NCBI RefSeq assembly: GCF_023208195.1
Contig: NZ_CP060034.1
Location: 682,001-746,000 of the forward strand
Source: Nocardioides sp. InS609-2
Lineage (GTDB): Bacteria; Actinomycetota; Actinomycetes; Propionibacteriales; Nocardioidaceae
Direction of reading: 5' to 3'
Length of the DNA: 64,000 nt
Both the position numbers and the translations under genes were made by a program. The notes below the pieces were generated by a model. It searched no databases. It saw only the letters and a list, made by a program, of their open reading frames with translations, and was not told the DNA's origin. The number at the start of each line of letters is the position of its first letter. The stretch's first letter is position 1. Shown piece after piece: positions 53,541-61,598 of this stretch.

Positions 53541-54359
53541 TCAAACCGAACGCAGACGGCGCAGGCCAAGGGCCACGACAAGCGACCCGGCGAGCAGGCC
53601 CGCCAGCCCGATCGCACCGCCCCAGCCCGAAGTCCCGGCCGCGGCCGCCTGTCCTCCGGTCCCGGCCGGCACACCCGTGGGCGCCGTGGCGTCGGTCTCG
53701 GCGACCGGCAACACCTGGACGACCGCATCCATCGTCTGGTCGGCGGCCACGCCGACCGCGAACACCCGGGTGAGCGCGCTGCCGGCGACCTTGAGGTCGA
53801 CCGGTCCCAGCACGGCCGGGCCTGCGGTGGCCGTCCGCACGACGTCGACGGGATAGACGCCCTGCGGCACGATCGTGGACGCCGCCTCGCCGCTCGCGAC
53901 ATCGGCCAGGAGCACGTCGCCATTGACCCGGATGTCGGTAGGTGGAGCTGCCGCAGTGTGAGCGATCGTCAACCGCCCGCTGCCCGACGGCACCGAGGTG
54001 AGGTTGTTGTCGAAGGTCGTGATGATGGCTGGGTCCGTCGGGTCCACCGGGCGGTGCAGCACCACGTCGACGCTCTCGCCCGCGTTCACCGTGAAGATCG
54101 CGCCGACCTCAGCGCCACTGCCGTTGTTGATGGCGCCGATCTGGTGCTTCCCGGCCTCGAGCTTGAAGGGCCCGACGATGCCCTTGCCGTCGACATTGTC
54201 GTCGAGCTCCTCGCCGTCGACGGTCACGCTCCAGGTCGAGCCGGTGACGCCCTGCACGAAGTACGCCGATGCCATCGTCGGCTTTGCTGCCTCAGCGGCC
54301 GCGGGTGAAATGAGCAAGGTCGTGAGCACTAGGCCCACACCGATACGGATGATTGCCAC
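53541..54359 (-). CDS. DUF4397 surface protein with non-LPxTG sorting tail
   Basis: A 272-residue exported protein. The start GTG at 54359 has AGGGGG 7 nt upstream and gives a signal peptide ending near SPAAAEAA. Two DUF4397-like beta-sandwich repeats follow (AYFVQGVTGSTWSVTVDGEE and LTIAHTAAAPPTDIRVNGDV). The C-terminus has the layout of a sortase substrate: VPAGTGG (about 230-236), a hydrophobic helix (AIGLAGLLAGSLVVALGL) and a basic end (RRLRSV). The motif is not LPxTG. With the class F sortase gene immediately downstream, it is probably that enzyme's substrate. The function of DUF4397 domains is unknown. Confidence 0.82.
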   Translation of the reverse strand: MAIIRIGVGLVLTTLLISPAAAEAAKPTMASAYFVQGVTGSTWSVTVDGEELDDNVDGKGIVGPFKLEAGKHQIGAINNGSGAEVGAIFTVNAGESVDVVLHRPVDPTDPAIITTFDNNLTSVPSGSGRLTIAHTAAAPPTDIRVNGDVLLADVASGEAASTIVPQGVYPVDVVRTATAGPAVLGPVDLKVAGSALTRVFAVGVAADQTMDAVVQVLPVAETDATAPTGVPAGTGGQAAAAGTSGWGGAIGLAGLLAGSLVVALGLRRLRSV

Positions 54360-54502
54360 CGCGAGCCCCCTGAGGCCTGAGTGTTGGGTTTCTACTGTCA
54401 CCCCGCAGTGGCGGTGCGCGCATACCCAATCTGCGGGTCTCGTGGCCGGGCTCACCGCCGTACGGTCGGGGTCGGGGACACAACGCCAGGTTCGGTGGGA
54501 CG

Positions 54503-55195
54503 ATGACGGCGCAGAGATCGGGTTCGGACGACGACGAAGGCGGGCCCGACCCTGACCCGCTGTTGGACGGGCGACTGGCCCTCGTCGCGGTGTATCTCGT
54601 CCTGATCGTCGCCATTGCCGCCTACGTCCTCACTCGCCCCGAGGCGGTGGAGCCGCGGGCCGCGCATCCGGATGTGGTCGAGTCAGCTCTGTCGCTCATG
54701 ATCACGGTCCGCCCGTCCGGAGCGATCACGGCCGTCGAGACGATGCGTATCGACGCACCCATCGCATCGCTGCGGCTGACCCTCCCTCCCGCCGCGCGTC
54801 CCCAGGGCACGCAGCCGAGCGTGGTCGATCTCACGGTCAACGGCGTGGCGATCGAGCCGAGGCAGACGGTTTCCGGACGGTGGACGGTCGCCCTGCCTCG
54901 GCGTACCCGCAGCGTCACGTTGACCTACCGCCTGATCGGCGTGACGAGCCACCGGGCGTCCGCTCCGCCCGGTCGGGCCCTTCTCCAGGTCCGCCCGCTC
55001 ACCTTCGACGAGGCGGAGACCGATGTGCCGGTGGTGGTGCGGGTGCGCGGCGCCGTAGTACTCAACATGGTGTGCCCCGACCTGCCGATCACCGACCAGC
55101 TGTGCGGCCGAGAGACCGACGGCGGCTGGGCGACCACACCGATCTCTGCCGGCGACTCGACCGTGGTGGCCCAGGTCGACCTGCCCCCAGTCTGA
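54503..55195 (+). CDS. Hypothetical single-pass membrane protein
   Basis: A 230-residue protein not recognised as a named family. It has an acidic cytoplasmic N-terminus (SGSDDDEGGPDPDPLLD), one transmembrane helix (about 24-43, LALVAVYLVLIVAIAAYVLT) and an extracellular domain that looks all-beta (TLPPAARPQGTQPSVVDLTV, SVTLTYRLIGVTS). Two cysteines, in MVCPDLPI and DQLCGRE, could form a disulfide bond. It diverges from the DUF4397-sortase pair across 143 bp and ends 4 bp before the convergent ABC exporter gene. It may belong to the surface-display unit, but nothing proves it. Confidence 0.7.
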   Translation: MTAQRSGSDDDEGGPDPDPLLDGRLALVAVYLVLIVAIAAYVLTRPEAVEPRAAHPDVVESALSLMITVRPSGAITAVETMRIDAPIASLRLTLPPAARPQGTQPSVVDLTVNGVAIEPRQTVSGRWTVALPRRTRSVTLTYRLIGVTSHRASAPPGRALLQVRPLTFDEAETDVPVVVRVRGAVVLNMVCPDLPITDQLCGRETDGGWATTPISAGDSTVVAQVDLPPV

Positions 55196-55199
55196 GCGG

Positions 55200-57011
55200 T
55201 CAGTGCGACTGCTGGGCCATCCAGGACGCGTGCAGGCCTGCGTAGACACCTTCGACTCCGACGAGCGCGGCGTGCGGGCCGCGCTGGACGATGCGTCCGC
55301 GGTCGACCACTACGACCTCGTCGGCGGCCTCGGCGGTGGACAACCGGTGGGCGATGGTGACGCTGGTCCGACCGGTCATCAGCCGTTCGAGGGCACGGCC
55401 GATGCGCATCTCGAGAGCCGGGTCGACCGACGACGTCGCCTCGTCGAGGACGAGCAGGTCGGGGTCGGCGAGGTGGGCTCGCAGCAGGGCCACGAGCTGG
55501 CGCTCCCCGGCCGACAGCGACTCACCTCGCTGGCCGACCTTGGTCGCCAGACCGCCCGGCAGTCCGGCGATCCAGTCGGCCAGGCCGAGCTCCTCGGCGC
55601 TGGCCAGAATCTCTGCCTCGGTGGCGCCCAGCCGTCCGTAGCGAACGTTGGCGGTGATGGTGTCGTCGAACAGGAAACCCTCCTGCGGCACGAGTACGAC
55701 GCTCTTGCGCAGGTTTGCCTGGCGGACCTCGCGCACGTCGATGCCGTCGAGCAGGACCGACCCTTCGGTCGGGTCCATCAGCCGGGTCAGCAGCTTGGCG
55801 AACGTCGACTTGCCGGACCCGGTCTCCCCGACGATGGCGATGCGGCTGCCGGACGCGATGCCCATCGTGACGTCGCGCAGCACCGGTGGACCGCCGGGGT
55901 AGGCGAACGTCACGTCCTCGAAGCAGACGTCGATCGGGCCGCGGGGCAGGTCGTGGCCCTCCTCCCCCGGGTCGACGAGATCGGCAGGCGTCTCGAGGAT
56001 GCCGATGACGCGACGCCAGGAGGCGATGGCGTTCTGCGCGTCAGTGAGGATCTGGGTGCCCATCTGCACCGGCCCGACGAACAACGTCACGAGGAACGCG
56101 AAGGCCAGGATCGTGCCGGGGGTCATGTCGGTCGTGAACCCGAGCAGCACACCCACGACCAGCACTCCGGCGTTGGCGAGGCCGGCGGAGATGCCGCCCA
56201 GGGAGAAGGACACGACGGTGAACTTCTGGGCCCGCGTGCTGGCGTCCTTAAACTCGTCGATCGCCTCGTCGATGCGCTGCTGGGTGCGGCCCTCGACGGC
56301 GTACGACCGGACCACCGCGGCGCCGACGACCGGCTCGGAGATCGCCGAGAGCAGCACGCCGACCTGGCGGCGTACGACGCTGTAGGCGGCCGACAGCTTG
56401 CGCTGGAAGTAGCGGATCGAGGCGAACAGCGGCGCGAAGGCCAGCCAGACGACCAGCGCGAGCTGCCAGCTGTAGATCACCATGATCACCGTCGCCACCA
56501 GCATCTGGCCGACGCTGACGACGAAGATCAGGCCGCCGAAGACCAGGAACTGGCTGACCTGGTCGACGTCGGTTGTGACCCGCGAGACCAGGGCGCCGCG
56601 ACGCTCGGTGTTCTGGGTGAGGAGCGGCAGATCGTGCACGTGACGGAAAGCCTTGATGCGCAGCGTCGCCAGCCCGCGCTCGGACGTGGTGAACAGCCGA
56701 CTCGTCATGAGGTACGACGCGGTGCTGGTCACCGCGATGGCGACCGCGCAGATCACTCCCATCCACACGACGAACGAGACGTCGGGGCCACCTGACCCGG
56801 CGAGCCCGCGGTCGAGGGTCTGCTGGACCGCGACCGGCACGATGATCTGACCGAGCGAGGCGACTACCGCGAGAAGCAGGGTCACGCCGATGCCTTCTCG
56901 CAGCTCGGGCGAGAAGTGCACGCCGCGGCGGATCGTCTCCATCGCGCCGATGTCCTCGCCGGAGTCGACTCCGGGGCCGACGGCACGGCGCTCGGTGGTC
57001 ACGGCGGTCAT
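55200..57011 (-). CDS. ABC exporter half-transporter (subunit with canonical Walker B)
   Basis: A 603-residue protein with six transmembrane helices (about 35-320) and a C-terminal ATPase. Walker A is VGETGSGKST and Walker B LLVLDEATSSVD, with the catalytic Glu present. The signature is LSAGERQ instead of LSGGQ. The ATG at 57011 overlaps the stop of the preceding half-transporter gene (ATGA). The two subunits form one heterodimer in which this subunit contributes Walker A/B to the active site and its altered signature to the degenerate one. The substrate (lipid, drug or peptide) is unknown. Confidence 0.92.
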   Translation of the reverse strand: MTAVTTERRAVGPGVDSGEDIGAMETIRRGVHFSPELREGIGVTLLLAVVASLGQIIVPVAVQQTLDRGLAGSGGPDVSFVVWMGVICAVAIAVTSTASYLMTSRLFTTSERGLATLRIKAFRHVHDLPLLTQNTERRGALVSRVTTDVDQVSQFLVFGGLIFVVSVGQMLVATVIMVIYSWQLALVVWLAFAPLFASIRYFQRKLSAAYSVVRRQVGVLLSAISEPVVGAAVVRSYAVEGRTQQRIDEAIDEFKDASTRAQKFTVVSFSLGGISAGLANAGVLVVGVLLGFTTDMTPGTILAFAFLVTLFVGPVQMGTQILTDAQNAIASWRRVIGILETPADLVDPGEEGHDLPRGPIDVCFEDVTFAYPGGPPVLRDVTMGIASGSRIAIVGETGSGKSTFAKLLTRLMDPTEGSVLLDGIDVREVRQANLRKSVVLVPQEGFLFDDTITANVRYGRLGATEAEILASAEELGLADWIAGLPGGLATKVGQRGESLSAGERQLVALLRAHLADPDLLVLDEATSSVDPALEMRIGRALERLMTGRTSVTIAHRLSTAEAADEVVVVDRGRIVQRGPHAALVGVEGVYAGLHASWMAQQSH

Positions 57012-58813
57012 CAGCTCTCCTCGGCAGGGACGTGTTCGTAGGCGTTGACGAGGTGGGCGTAGCCGGGGCTACGTCGGAGCAGCTCGGCGTGGGTGCCTCG
57101 GTCGAGAATGCGGCCGTCCTCGAGGTGGACGACCTCGTCGGCCAGCGCGATGGTCGCCTTGCGGTAGGCCACCACGACCAGCGACGTGTCACCCGAGCCC
57201 TTGCGCAGGCTGGCCAGGATGCGGGCCTCGACCTCCGGGTCGACCGCCGACGTGGCGTCGTCGAGGATCAGCAGGCGGGGTCGGCGGACCAGCGCCCGGG
57301 CCAGCGAGATGCGCTGGCGCTGGCCACCCGAGAGCGACGTGCCACGCTCGCCGAGGGTGGTGTCGAGACCGTGCTCGAGGGCAGCCACGAACCCGTCGGC
57401 CTGAGCGTCGCGCAGCGCCGCCCAGACGTCTGCGTCGGAGATGTCGGCACCCAGCGTGACGTTGCCGCGCACGGTGTCGTCGAAGAGGAACGCGGTCTGC
57501 GAAACGGTGGCAACGGCCTCGGCGAGCGCGCCGGGACGGAGGTCGCGCAGGTCGGTGCCGTCGACAATGATCGCACCGGCGTCGGGGTCGACGAGGCGGG
57601 CCATCAGGTTGGTGAGCGTGCTCTTGCCGGACGCGGTGGCGCCGACGATGGCGACCGTGTGGCCGGGCTCGACGGAGAACGAGAGGTCCCGCAGGAGCGG
57701 CACCGAGGCGTCATAGGAGTAGGCGAGGTGGTCGACCTCGAGGCGGGCGCCGCGCGCGACCGTCGGCAGGGTGGCCGCGCCGTACTCCATGGAGCCGGTC
57801 GCGTCGATCACGGCCTTGGCCCGGCGATAGCCCACGACGCTGCGCGGGAACTCGCCGAGCAGCCAGCCGATGGCTCGGATCGGGAACGAGACGATGGTCA
57901 GGAGGTAGGCGACGGTGACCACGTCACCCGCATCGGTCGCGCCGCTCATCACCCGCTCGACGCCGACCGCGAGCACGACCAGGACACCGAGGTTGGGCAG
58001 CGAGGCAAGCGTCGGGTCGAACGCCGCGCGGATGCGGCCGGCGCGGATGTTGACGTCGCGGAGCTCGTGAGCCCGGGCGGTGAAGCGGTCGGTCTCCTCG
58101 GTCTCGCGACCCAGGGTCTTGACGACCATCGCGCCGTCGAACGACTCGTGGGCGATCTCGCTGACCTCGGCACGGAGGCCCTGCGCACGAGTCATCAGGG
58201 GCGAGGCCAGCCTCTGGTAGGCGAGGTTGGCAACGACGACGGCCGGGAAGACCAGCAGCCCCACCACGGCCATCACGACGTCGGCGACGAGCATCTGCCC
58301 GATCGCGATGACCATCATCACCAGAGTGCCCAGTGCCATCGGCAGCGGCGCGATCGGGCCCCAGGCCGCCTCGACGTCGGAGTAGGCGTTGGAGAGCAGC
58401 TGGCCGGTCGGGTGGCGCTGGTGCCACTCCATGGGGAGGGAGAGGTACTGCCGGGTGACGGCCCGTCGGGTGTGCGCCTGCATGCGGTACTGCATGACGC
58501 CGGCGCCGAGGCGCCGCGCGACGATGCCGACGGCGCGCAGGATGGCCACGCCCAGGAAGAGGCCGACGACCGCCCAGATGAGGCCGGCGCCGATCTCGCC
58601 GTCGCGGAAGGCCGGGATCACGACGTGGTCGGTGGACCAGCCGAGCACCCAGGCATCGGCCACGGTGAGGACCGCGAAGAGCACGCTGCCGAGCGTGGAG
58701 AGCGTGAAGATGCCCGGCTCCCGCCGGATGCCGACGGCCAGGACACGGAACCCCGCGCCGGTCGTGCCCCGTCGATCGCTCCTGCCTGCTGACCGATCCA
58801 TCTGGTCACTCAC
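57011..58813 (-). CDS. ABC exporter half-transporter (subunit with degenerate Walker B)
   Basis: A 600-residue protein with six transmembrane helices and an ATPase domain. Walker A is VGATASGKST, the signature LSGGQRQRISLARAL is perfect, and Walker B is LLILDDATSAVD, with Asp in place of the catalytic Glu. That is the pattern of heterodimeric exporters with one inactive site. The start is not certain: GTG at 58813 (VSDQMDRSAGRSD) or the ATG at 58801 are preferred over 58849. It is the first gene of the pair and lies divergent to the TIGR03085 gene. Confidence 0.9.
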   Translation of the reverse strand: MSDQMDRSAGRSDRRGTTGAGFRVLAVGIRREPGIFTLSTLGSVLFAVLTVADAWVLGWSTDHVVIPAFRDGEIGAGLIWAVVGLFLGVAILRAVGIVARRLGAGVMQYRMQAHTRRAVTRQYLSLPMEWHQRHPTGQLLSNAYSDVEAAWGPIAPLPMALGTLVMMVIAIGQMLVADVVMAVVGLLVFPAVVVANLAYQRLASPLMTRAQGLRAEVSEIAHESFDGAMVVKTLGRETEETDRFTARAHELRDVNIRAGRIRAAFDPTLASLPNLGVLVVLAVGVERVMSGATDAGDVVTVAYLLTIVSFPIRAIGWLLGEFPRSVVGYRRAKAVIDATGSMEYGAATLPTVARGARLEVDHLAYSYDASVPLLRDLSFSVEPGHTVAIVGATASGKSTLTNLMARLVDPDAGAIIVDGTDLRDLRPGALAEAVATVSQTAFLFDDTVRGNVTLGADISDADVWAALRDAQADGFVAALEHGLDTTLGERGTSLSGGQRQRISLARALVRRPRLLILDDATSAVDPEVEARILASLRKGSGDTSLVVVAYRKATIALADEVVHLEDGRILDRGTHAELLRRSPGYAHLVNAYEHVPAEES

Positions 58814-58924
58814 TCGCGCGCTCGCCTCCCCGTCATCACTCGCCCGCAACCATCGGGCCCCGTCAGGCTATTCCCCACCACCGACACTCACCCAATCGTT
58901 TCTCGGGCATCTATGGTGTCGAAC

Positions 58925-59551
58925 GTGTCGACCACCTTCGCGCGTCAGGAGCGCGCTGCATTCTGCGACCTCGCTCTCGAGGTCGGCCCGGACGCCCCGA
59001 CCCGGTGCGGCGAGTGGAACGTCAAAGAGCTGGTGATCCACCTGCTGGTGCGCGAGCGCAGCCCGCTGGGCGCTCCCGGCATGCTCATCTCTCCGCTCTC
59101 CGGCCTCACCGACCGGGCCATGGCCGGGCTCGCACACGAGCCCTTCAAGAAGCTGGTCAAACGGCTGCGCAGGCCGTCGCCCCTGCTGTTGCTTCCCGGA
59201 GCCGACGCACTCATCAACTCCGTCGAGTTCTTCGTCCACCACGAGGACCTGCGCCGGGTCCGGACCGACTGGACCCCGCGCGAGATCGGAGCCGGCGCGT
59301 CCAGCCTGCTCTGGCAGGCGACCCGCGTCCTCGGACCTGGCCTCGTCCGGCCGGCCGGCGTGCCCGTCCGTCTCGTGCGTGCCGGCACCGGCGCCACGGC
59401 GACCCTGCGCCGCGGCGACGACCCGGTCGTGGTGACGGGGGTGCCCGCAGAGCTGGTGCTGATGCTGTACAACCGGCCTACCGAGGGTCTCGTGTACGAC
59501 GGCCCGGCAGACCGCGTGGACGCACTGCGCGCCGCCGACCTGGGCATCTAG
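58925..59551 (+). CDS. TIGR03085 family protein (maleylpyruvate-isomerase/DinB-like fold)
   Basis: A 208-residue protein of the actinobacterial TIGR03085 family, related to the mycothiol-dependent maleylpyruvate isomerase and DinB group. It has TTFARQERAAFCDLALEVGP at the start, CGEWNVKELVIHLLVRE with the metal-ligand His, and FFVHHEDLRR with two further His. These three histidine positions suggest a metal site. GTG at 58925 is chosen; the ATG at 58913 is an alternative with three or four extra residues. Mycothiol-linked chemistry is possible; the true role is unknown. Confidence 0.82.
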   Translation: MSTTFARQERAAFCDLALEVGPDAPTRCGEWNVKELVIHLLVRERSPLGAPGMLISPLSGLTDRAMAGLAHEPFKKLVKRLRRPSPLLLLPGADALINSVEFFVHHEDLRRVRTDWTPREIGAGASSLLWQATRVLGPGLVRPAGVPVRLVRAGTGATATLRRGDDPVVVTGVPAELVLMLYNRPTEGLVYDGPADRVDALRAADLGI

Positions 59552-59634
59552 CCCCTCGGGTGGCGGGGTTCGCGCGGGCTCCCGCCGGCGCAGACCGAGG
59601 AGGCCACCCCCCACCCGATTCCCCGGAGGCAAGC

Positions 59635-59903
59635 ACGACCAGACGACTCGCGATGCCCGTTGCCGCCATCACGACCGGCATGCTCGTGATGTCGGGTCTC
59701 TTCGCCGCCTCGGCCGATGCAGCCCGCCCGTCGAAGACCCGGACCTCCGCGACCTGGTCGGCCTCGACCGCCGTCGTCGGCTGACCCGCTCCAGCACATG
59801 TACCCCGGCCATCACCGGCAATGGCTCGCCTCCCCTGCAGTGGGGTGCGGGCGACCTCACCGGCCTCCGCAAGGTCGGCCTGACGGCCGGCTGCATCCGC
59901 TGA
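59635..59903 (+). pseudogene. Decayed small secreted-protein gene
   Basis: A good signal peptide is encoded from the ATG at 59653 (MPVAAITTGMLVMSGLFAAS, cleavage after ADAA), but the frame ends after 43 codons at TGA 59782. In another frame a plausible continuation (CTPAITGNGSPPLQWGAGDL, ending at 59903) follows. A GGAGG ribosome-binding site at 59625-59629 is ideally spaced for an ACG at 59635 that is in frame with the signal peptide. That suggests the original ATG start mutated to ACG. Both lesions point to a dead gene, though a real 43-residue peptide cannot be excluded. No family recognised. Confidence 0.45.
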
Positions 59904-59913
59904 GCGCCGGGCG

Positions 59914-60738
59914 TCAGGTCCGCAGACGAGACAGGAACGCGCGGGTGCGCTGCTCCTGAGGGTCCCCAAGCACCTGCTCGGGAGTGCCCGTCTCGTGGAT
60001 CACGCCGTCGTGAAGAAAGCAGACCGTGTCGGCGACATCACGCGCGAAGCCCATCTCGTGGGTGTTCAGCAGCATCGTCACGCCGTCGTCCCGCAGGCCG
60101 GTGAGCAGGTCGAGGACCTCCCCCACCAGCTCCGGGTCGAGTGCCGAGGTGACCTCGTCGAGCAGCATGAGGCCGGGGTTCGCCACCAGCGCGCGGGCGA
60201 TCGCAACGCGTTGCTGCTGACCGCCGGACAGGTCGTCGGGGCGCGCGGCTGCCTTCTCAGCGAGCCCCACGCGCTCGAGCATCGCCGTACCCCGCTCGTC
60301 GGCCTCGTCCTTCGCCACGCCGTGCACCTTGCGCAGCGCGAGGGTGACGTTGCCGAGCACGCTCAGGTGCGGGAACAGGTTGTAGGACTGGAAGACCAGC
60401 CCCATCCGCGCACGCACCGCGTCGGCGTCCACGCGCGGGTCGGAGACGTCCTCGCCCTCGAACGTGATCACGCCGTCGTCGATCGTCTCGAGCAGGTTGG
60501 CGCAGCGCAGCAGCGTCGACTTGCCCGACCCGGACGCCCCGATGAGGACGACGCACTGCCCGGGCTCGACGGCCAGGTCGATGTCGCGCAGCACCACGTG
60601 TGAGCCGAAGGTCTTGCGCACCCCGCTCATCTCCAGCAGCGCGCTCCCGGCACTCGCGCGTGAGCTCGGTCGCCCGCTCGTTCCTCGCTCGACTCGGTCG
60701 CTCACATCGCTTGTGGGTGAGCTCGCTCGCTCGCTCAC
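59914..60738 (-). CDS. Polar amino-acid ABC transporter, ATP-binding protein (GlnQ/HisP type)
   Basis: A 274-residue ATPase. Walker A is IGASGSGKSTLLRCANLL, the signature LSGGQQQRVAIARAL, and Walker B LMLLDEVTSALDPEL: all canonical for glutamine/glutamate/arginine importers. The GTG at 60738 overlaps the permease stop (GTGA). It yields a low-complexity N-terminal extension of about 35 residues (Ser/Arg/Glu) before LLEMSGVRKTFG. An in-frame GTG in nearly identical context lies at 60705, so the true start is ambiguous. It is the last gene of the three-gene importer operon. Confidence 0.93.
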   Translation of the reverse strand: MSERASSPTSDVSDRVERGTSGRPSSRASAGSALLEMSGVRKTFGSHVVLRDIDLAVEPGQCVVLIGASGSGKSTLLRCANLLETIDDGVITFEGEDVSDPRVDADAVRARMGLVFQSYNLFPHLSVLGNVTLALRKVHGVAKDEADERGTAMLERVGLAEKAAARPDDLSGGQQQRVAIARALVANPGLMLLDEVTSALDPELVGEVLDLLTGLRDDGVTMLLNTHEMGFARDVADTVCFLHDGVIHETGTPEQVLGDPQEQRTRAFLSRLRT

Positions 60739-61598
60739 ATCATCCCCCCGGCCCCGTGGAACCCCTGCTTGCGCGCGTACCAGTCCGTCGCCCGCGCCAT
60801 CGGGATCGTCAGGCAGATGAACAACACCCCCGCGACGACGTACGGCGTGTAGTTGAAGTCGACGGCCGTCTCGATCTGCGCGGCCCTGATCGCGTCGATG
60901 ACGCCGAGCACTGCGATCAGCCCGGAGTCCTTCTGGAGCGACACCAGGTCGTTCATCAACGGCGGCAGCACCCGGCGCCAGGCCTGTGGGAGTACGACGT
61001 GGCGCAGCGTCTGCGAGGTGCTGAGACCCATTGACCGGCCGGCCAGTCGCTGGGACGGGTGCACCGACTCGATGCCGGCCCGGAAGACCTCGGCGACGTA
61101 GGCCGAGTAGGACAGCACCAGCGCCGTACATCCCCAGAACAGCGCCGACCGCGGCAGTCCCGACAGGTTCAGCGCCGGGCCACCGAAGCCGAGCAGGAAC
61201 AGCACGAGCAGCAGGGGCAGGCCGCGGAACACGTCGACGTAGACCGTGCCGATCAGGCGCAGCGGGAACGCGACCGGACCGCGGATCGTGCGCATCACCG
61301 CGATCGTCAGGCTCAGCGCCACGATCACGACCGCGCACACCGCCATCACGCGGATGTTGAGCCACAGCCCGTCGAGCACGGCAGGGAACGACTCGACCGC
61401 CTTGTCCCAGCTGAAGTAGGTCTCGCGGACCCGCTCCCAGCCGGGCGAGGTGACGACGAGGGCCGTCGCGCCGCCGAGCAGGACGGTCGTGCTGGCGGCA
61501 GCCACCAGCGCACTGCGGATCGTGCGACGACGACGAAACTCGTCGCGCTCGACCTGCACCGCCGAAGGCTGCCAGCCGTCAGTCGTTCCCGAGCTCAT
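60735..61598 (-). CDS. Polar amino-acid ABC transporter permease
   Basis: A 287-residue permease of the HisMQ/GlnP type with about six helices. It contains GTVYVDVFRGLPLLLVLFLLG and the EAA loop with GIESVHPSQRLAGRSMGLS, then LRHVVLPQAWRRVLPPLMNDL, the classic ATPase-contact sequence. The ATG at 61598 (MSSGTTDGWQPS) overlaps the stop of the binding protein gene. A cytoplasmic N-terminus of about 30 residues precedes the first helix. It probably works as a homodimer, as no second permease gene is present. Confidence 0.93.
   Translation of the reverse strand: MSSGTTDGWQPSAVQVERDEFRRRRTIRSALVAAASTTVLLGGATALVVTSPGWERVRETYFSWDKAVESFPAVLDGLWLNIRVMAVCAVVIVALSLTIAVMRTIRGPVAFPLRLIGTVYVDVFRGLPLLLVLFLLGFGGPALNLSGLPRSALFWGCTALVLSYSAYVAEVFRAGIESVHPSQRLAGRSMGLSTSQTLRHVVLPQAWRRVLPPLMNDLVSLQKDSGLIAVLGVIDAIRAAQIETAVDFNYTPYVVAGVLFICLTIPMARATDWYARKQGFHGAGGMM

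Noticed and set aside
59552..59634. c-di-AMP (ydaO) riboswitch before the secreted-protein remnant
   Set aside because: GC-rich stems are present but the conserved ydaO blocks could not be found.
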